Shown in pieces: positions 62,058-64,000 of a stretch of 64,000 nucleotides of DNA; the stretch's first letter is position 1; each line of letters opens with the position of its first letter. Location: NCBI GenBank assembly GCA_038749595.1, contig JBCDHW010000003.1, positions 186,001-250,000 of the forward strand, read 5' to 3'. The translations under genes were made by a program, and so were the position numbers. The stretch comes from Parvularcula sp038749595. Lineage in GTDB: Bacteria; Pseudomonadota; Alphaproteobacteria; Caulobacterales; Parvularculaceae. The notes below the pieces were generated by a model that was not told the origin of the DNA, did no database searches, and saw nothing but the letters and a program-made list of their open reading frames with translations.

Positions 62058-62758
62058 CCGACATGGCCGGAATGGTTCTTGCCGCAGGGCTCGGCACCCG
62101 TATTCGGGCGCTCGAGCCGTCAACGCCAAAGCCTCTGATCAAAGTCGCTGGCCGTCCACTGATCGATTATGCGATCCAAACCCTCAGAGAGGGGGGTGTG
62201 CGCCGCATCGTCATCAATGTTCATCATTGTGCAGATCAAGTCGAAGCCTACGCCCGCGGTCTGAAGCATCTTGAGGTCCATATCTCCGACGAGCGCGATG
62301 CGCTGCTTGAGACCGGCGGCGGTATCATCAAGGCTTTGCCCCTGTTGGGGGACGCACCGTTCTTTTGCACGAACACCGATGCGATCATGCGCGGCGGCAG
62401 TCGCCCTCCAGCCCGGGTGCTTAGCGAAGCATGGGACGAGAGCTGCGATGCGCTGCTGCTGATGGTGCCCATGGGTGCGGTGTCCGGTCTCGACAGCAAA
62501 GGCGACTTTTCGCTTGCCCCAGACGGTACTATTCAAGACCGCGAGGCAGGTGAGCCTTTGGCGTTCACCGGCCTTCAAATCTTGCGTCCGGCCCTTTTTG
62601 CTGGGGCACCCGTCGCGCCGATTTCGACCCGTGCTTTCTGGCAGAAGGCGCGCGATGCCGGCCGGATGAAGGGCGTCCGGTTCGATGGCGACTGGATGCA
62701 CGTTGGCGATCCTCAAGGGCATGCCGAAGCGGAGCGGCGCCTCGCAGCCAGCGGATAA
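62054..62758 (+). CDS. murU: N-acetylmuramate-1-phosphate uridylyltransferase MurU
   Basis: A 234-residue nucleotidyltransferase. The signature VLAAGLGTRIRAL with KPLIKVAGRPLIDYAI gives the nucleotide site, NTDAI the metal-binding Asp, and TGGGIIKAL and FTGLQIL the sugar site. It converts MurNAc-1-phosphate and UTP to UDP-MurNAc, the step after AmgK. ATGA overlap with amgK. A 63-bp gap with a short GCGCT...AGCGC hairpin lies before addB. Confidence 0.92.
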   Translation: MTDMAGMVLAAGLGTRIRALEPSTPKPLIKVAGRPLIDYAIQTLREGGVRRIVINVHHCADQVEAYARGLKHLEVHISDERDALLETGGGIIKALPLLGDAPFFCTNTDAIMRGGSRPPARVLSEAWDESCDALLLMVPMGAVSGLDSKGDFSLAPDGTIQDREAGEPLAFTGLQILRPALFAGAPVAPISTRAFWQKARDAGRMKGVRFDGDWMHVGDPQGHAEAERRLAASG

Positions 62759-62821
62759 CGCACGGTTCGCAGCTGCCAAAAGGCGCTCCCTTTCGGGTGG
62801 GAAGCGCACTAAATCCCCGCC

Positions 62822-64000
62822 ATGGCGATTTTTGATCTGCAAGCGCGGCCGGTGCCGCGGGTCTTCGCGCTGCCGCCTGGCCGTCCGTTTTTTGACGATG
62901 TCGCCCGGGCTTTGCTGCGTGAATACGGCGAGGTGCCTGAGGTTTTGGCCCGGGGGCAGATCTATGTGCCTAGCCGACGGGCCGTGCGTGCACTGAAGGA
63001 AAGTTTTGCGCGCCTCGCTCCGGCGAAGGCTCTGCTGCTTCCGCGGATGACCGCGATCGCTGATTTGAGCGAAGACGATGTCATCTCTGCCCATGTCGAG
63101 CGCCAGGCCCCTCCCGTGCCCGACGCACCGAGCCCCGTCACCAAGCGTTTGGTCCTGGCACAGATCTATCGCGATGCCCAAGCTAAGATCAGCGGCGTGA
63201 CCCCCGATTGGCCCGCGGCGATGCGCGCGGCCGGGGAATTGTCACGGACCTCTGATCTGCTTACTGAATATGACGTCACGCCAGAAAAGCTGACGGCGAT
63301 GCTCCGCGACGCCGCGATCGACGAGGGCGCTGCCCACTGGCGCGACATCACGCAGCTTTTGTCGATCGTAACCGAAGAGTGGCCACGTTGGCTTTCCGAA
63401 CGCGGAATGATTGATGCGCGCAGCCGGCGCATTGCGATCCTGAACGCGCTCGCGATGCAACTCAAGGAAGCGGCCCAGCGGCCGTTTATTCTCGCGGCCG
63501 GTTTTTTGGGAACAACGCCGTCATCGGAGCATTTTTTGGCGCGGGTCGCCGCGTTGCCCAACGGCGGAGTGGTGCTTCCTGCGCTGGATAGCGCGTTGAG
63601 CGACGAAGCATGGTCGCTGATCGAGGCGCCGCATCCGCAAAGTGCCTATCAGCACCTTTTGGACAAAGCCTTTGGTCTGGCCCGCAAAGACGTCGTTGTT
63701 CTGTCCTATGACGAACCGAAAAAGATGATGCGCCGCAGGGAGTTGCTTTCCCTGGCTTTGATGCCCGCCGAGGCGACCCACACCTGGGTTGATCAGTTCC
63801 GCTTCTTTCAAGACAAGGGTGACGCCAGCGCGGCACTCGACGGCCTTCATGTTGCGGTTGCTCCGTCATCGGAGGATGAGGCCGATTGGATCGCCCTTGC
63901 GCTTCGCGAAGTTCTGGAGACGCCAGGCAAGACCGGAGCCTTGGTCACAGCGGATCGGATCCTCGCGCGCCGGGTCGCTGCCAAGCTCAATGGCTGGGGC
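62822..64000 (+). CDS. addB: double-strand break repair protein AddB, N-terminal part (runs off the window)
   Basis: An open frame of 393 codons reaches the end of the window. It begins MAIFDLQARPVPRVFALPPG, then RPFFDDVARALLREYGEV and PSRRAVRALKESF, typical of the alphaproteobacterial AddB, the helicase-nuclease subunit that with AddA resects broken DNA ends (RecBCD counterpart). The N-terminal region is the inactive UvrD-like helicase fold; the C-terminal nuclease with its Fe-S cluster would lie beyond the window, with addA next. The position after tsaE-amgK-murU supports the call. Confidence 0.93.
   Translation, partial: MAIFDLQARPVPRVFALPPGRPFFDDVARALLREYGEVPEVLARGQIYVPSRRAVRALKESFARLAPAKALLLPRMTAIADLSEDDVISAHVERQAPPVPDAPSPVTKRLVLAQIYRDAQAKISGVTPDWPAAMRAAGELSRTSDLLTEYDVTPEKLTAMLRDAAIDEGAAHWRDITQLLSIVTEEWPRWLSERGMIDARSRRIAILNALAMQLKEAAQRPFILAAGFLGTTPSSEHFLARVAALPNGGVVLPALDSALSDEAWSLIEAPHPQSAYQHLLDKAFGLARKDVVVLSYDEPKKMMRRRELLSLALMPAEATHTWVDQFRFFQDKGDASAALDGLHVAVAPSSEDEADWIALALREVLETPGKTGALVTADRILARRVAAKLNGWG

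Noticed and set aside
62782..62806. Hairpin between murU and addB as terminator
   Set aside because: GCGCT...AGCGC pairs with a mismatch and no T-run follows; addB is probably in the same operon.
62120..63181. 353-codon - strand frame over murU and addB
   Set aside because: Both + strand genes have strong motifs and conserved order; the antisense frame has none.

Overview
The window comes from an alphaproteobacterium with a GC-rich genome (roughly 60% by eye). The gene neighbourhoods rplU-rpmA-GNAT-obgE and tsaE-amgK-murU-addB, together with mmcB, a PraR-like XRE regulator, a complex-I NDUFA9-like protein and a Lys-type proton pyrophosphatase, are typical of alphaproteobacteria. Many lipoproteins, TonB receptors and secreted peptidases suggest an aquatic heterotroph of the Parvularcula/Hyphomonas kind. 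That placement is inference from gene content; no 16S gene is present.

Layout. 1-9.2 kb: the end of a 5-oxoprolinase cluster (pxpB, pxpC), an alpha/beta-hydrolase lipoprotein, kynureninase, a degenerate kinase fused to a receiver, a nitronate monooxygenase, an agmatine-deiminase-like lipoprotein, then rplU, rpmA, a palindromic repeat element, a GNAT and obgE. 9.2-13.3 kb: an NDUFA9-like reductase, tRNA-Leu(CAG), rsmB, a YbjN-type secreted protein and tRNA-Arg(CCG). 13.3-18.1 kb: a decayed, lower-GC island after tRNA-Arg. It holds an AlkB-like dioxygenase paired with a BMT5/DUF2431-type RNA methyltransferase, a tyrosine integrase broken by two stops and a frameshift, a small integrase-coupled ORF, an IS6-family transposase and a truncated beta-helix gene. 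18.3-28 kb: HupE-like membrane protein, M3 peptidase lipoprotein, a TonB receptor with a DUF2141 protein and a divergent membrane LytTR regulator, a sulfotransferase remnant, and a siderophore-type receptor interrupted by one in-frame TGA.

28-32.6 kb: five co-directional genes read leftwards. They encode a HAD-like protein, a TauD-like dioxygenase, a type III polyketide synthase, a methyltransferase and a flavoprotein oxygenase. The last three match the general plan of phenolic-lipid (alkylresorcinol/quinone) operons. 32.8-34.6 kb: a methyltransferase and a Zur-like Fur regulator with a Cys/His-rich secreted protein. 34.8-41.9 kb: rightward genes including a four-gene operon with 4-nt overlaps (phosphotransferase, membrane protein, nitroreductase, SMP-30-like), dusA, a TSUP exporter and lpdA. 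41.9-56.3 kb: methyltransferase, YbjN-like protein with a DnaJ-type zinc motif, hybrid histidine kinase, POT peptide transporter, histidinol-phosphatase-like enzyme, PraR-like regulator, AMP nucleosidase, old-yellow-enzyme homologue, S9 peptidase and several envelope proteins.

56.6-64 kb: hppA, a HAD phosphatase, a candidate small RNA with C-rich loops and a strong terminator, mmcB, a 2Fe-2S ferredoxin, and the tsaE-amgK-murU-addB block (tRNA modification, murein recycling, DNA break repair), with addB running off the end. The observations I rate most worth pursuing are the AlkB plus BMT5-like pair in the island, the five-gene type III PKS locus, the candidate sRNA, and several proteins that keep a family fold but have lost its catalytic residues.
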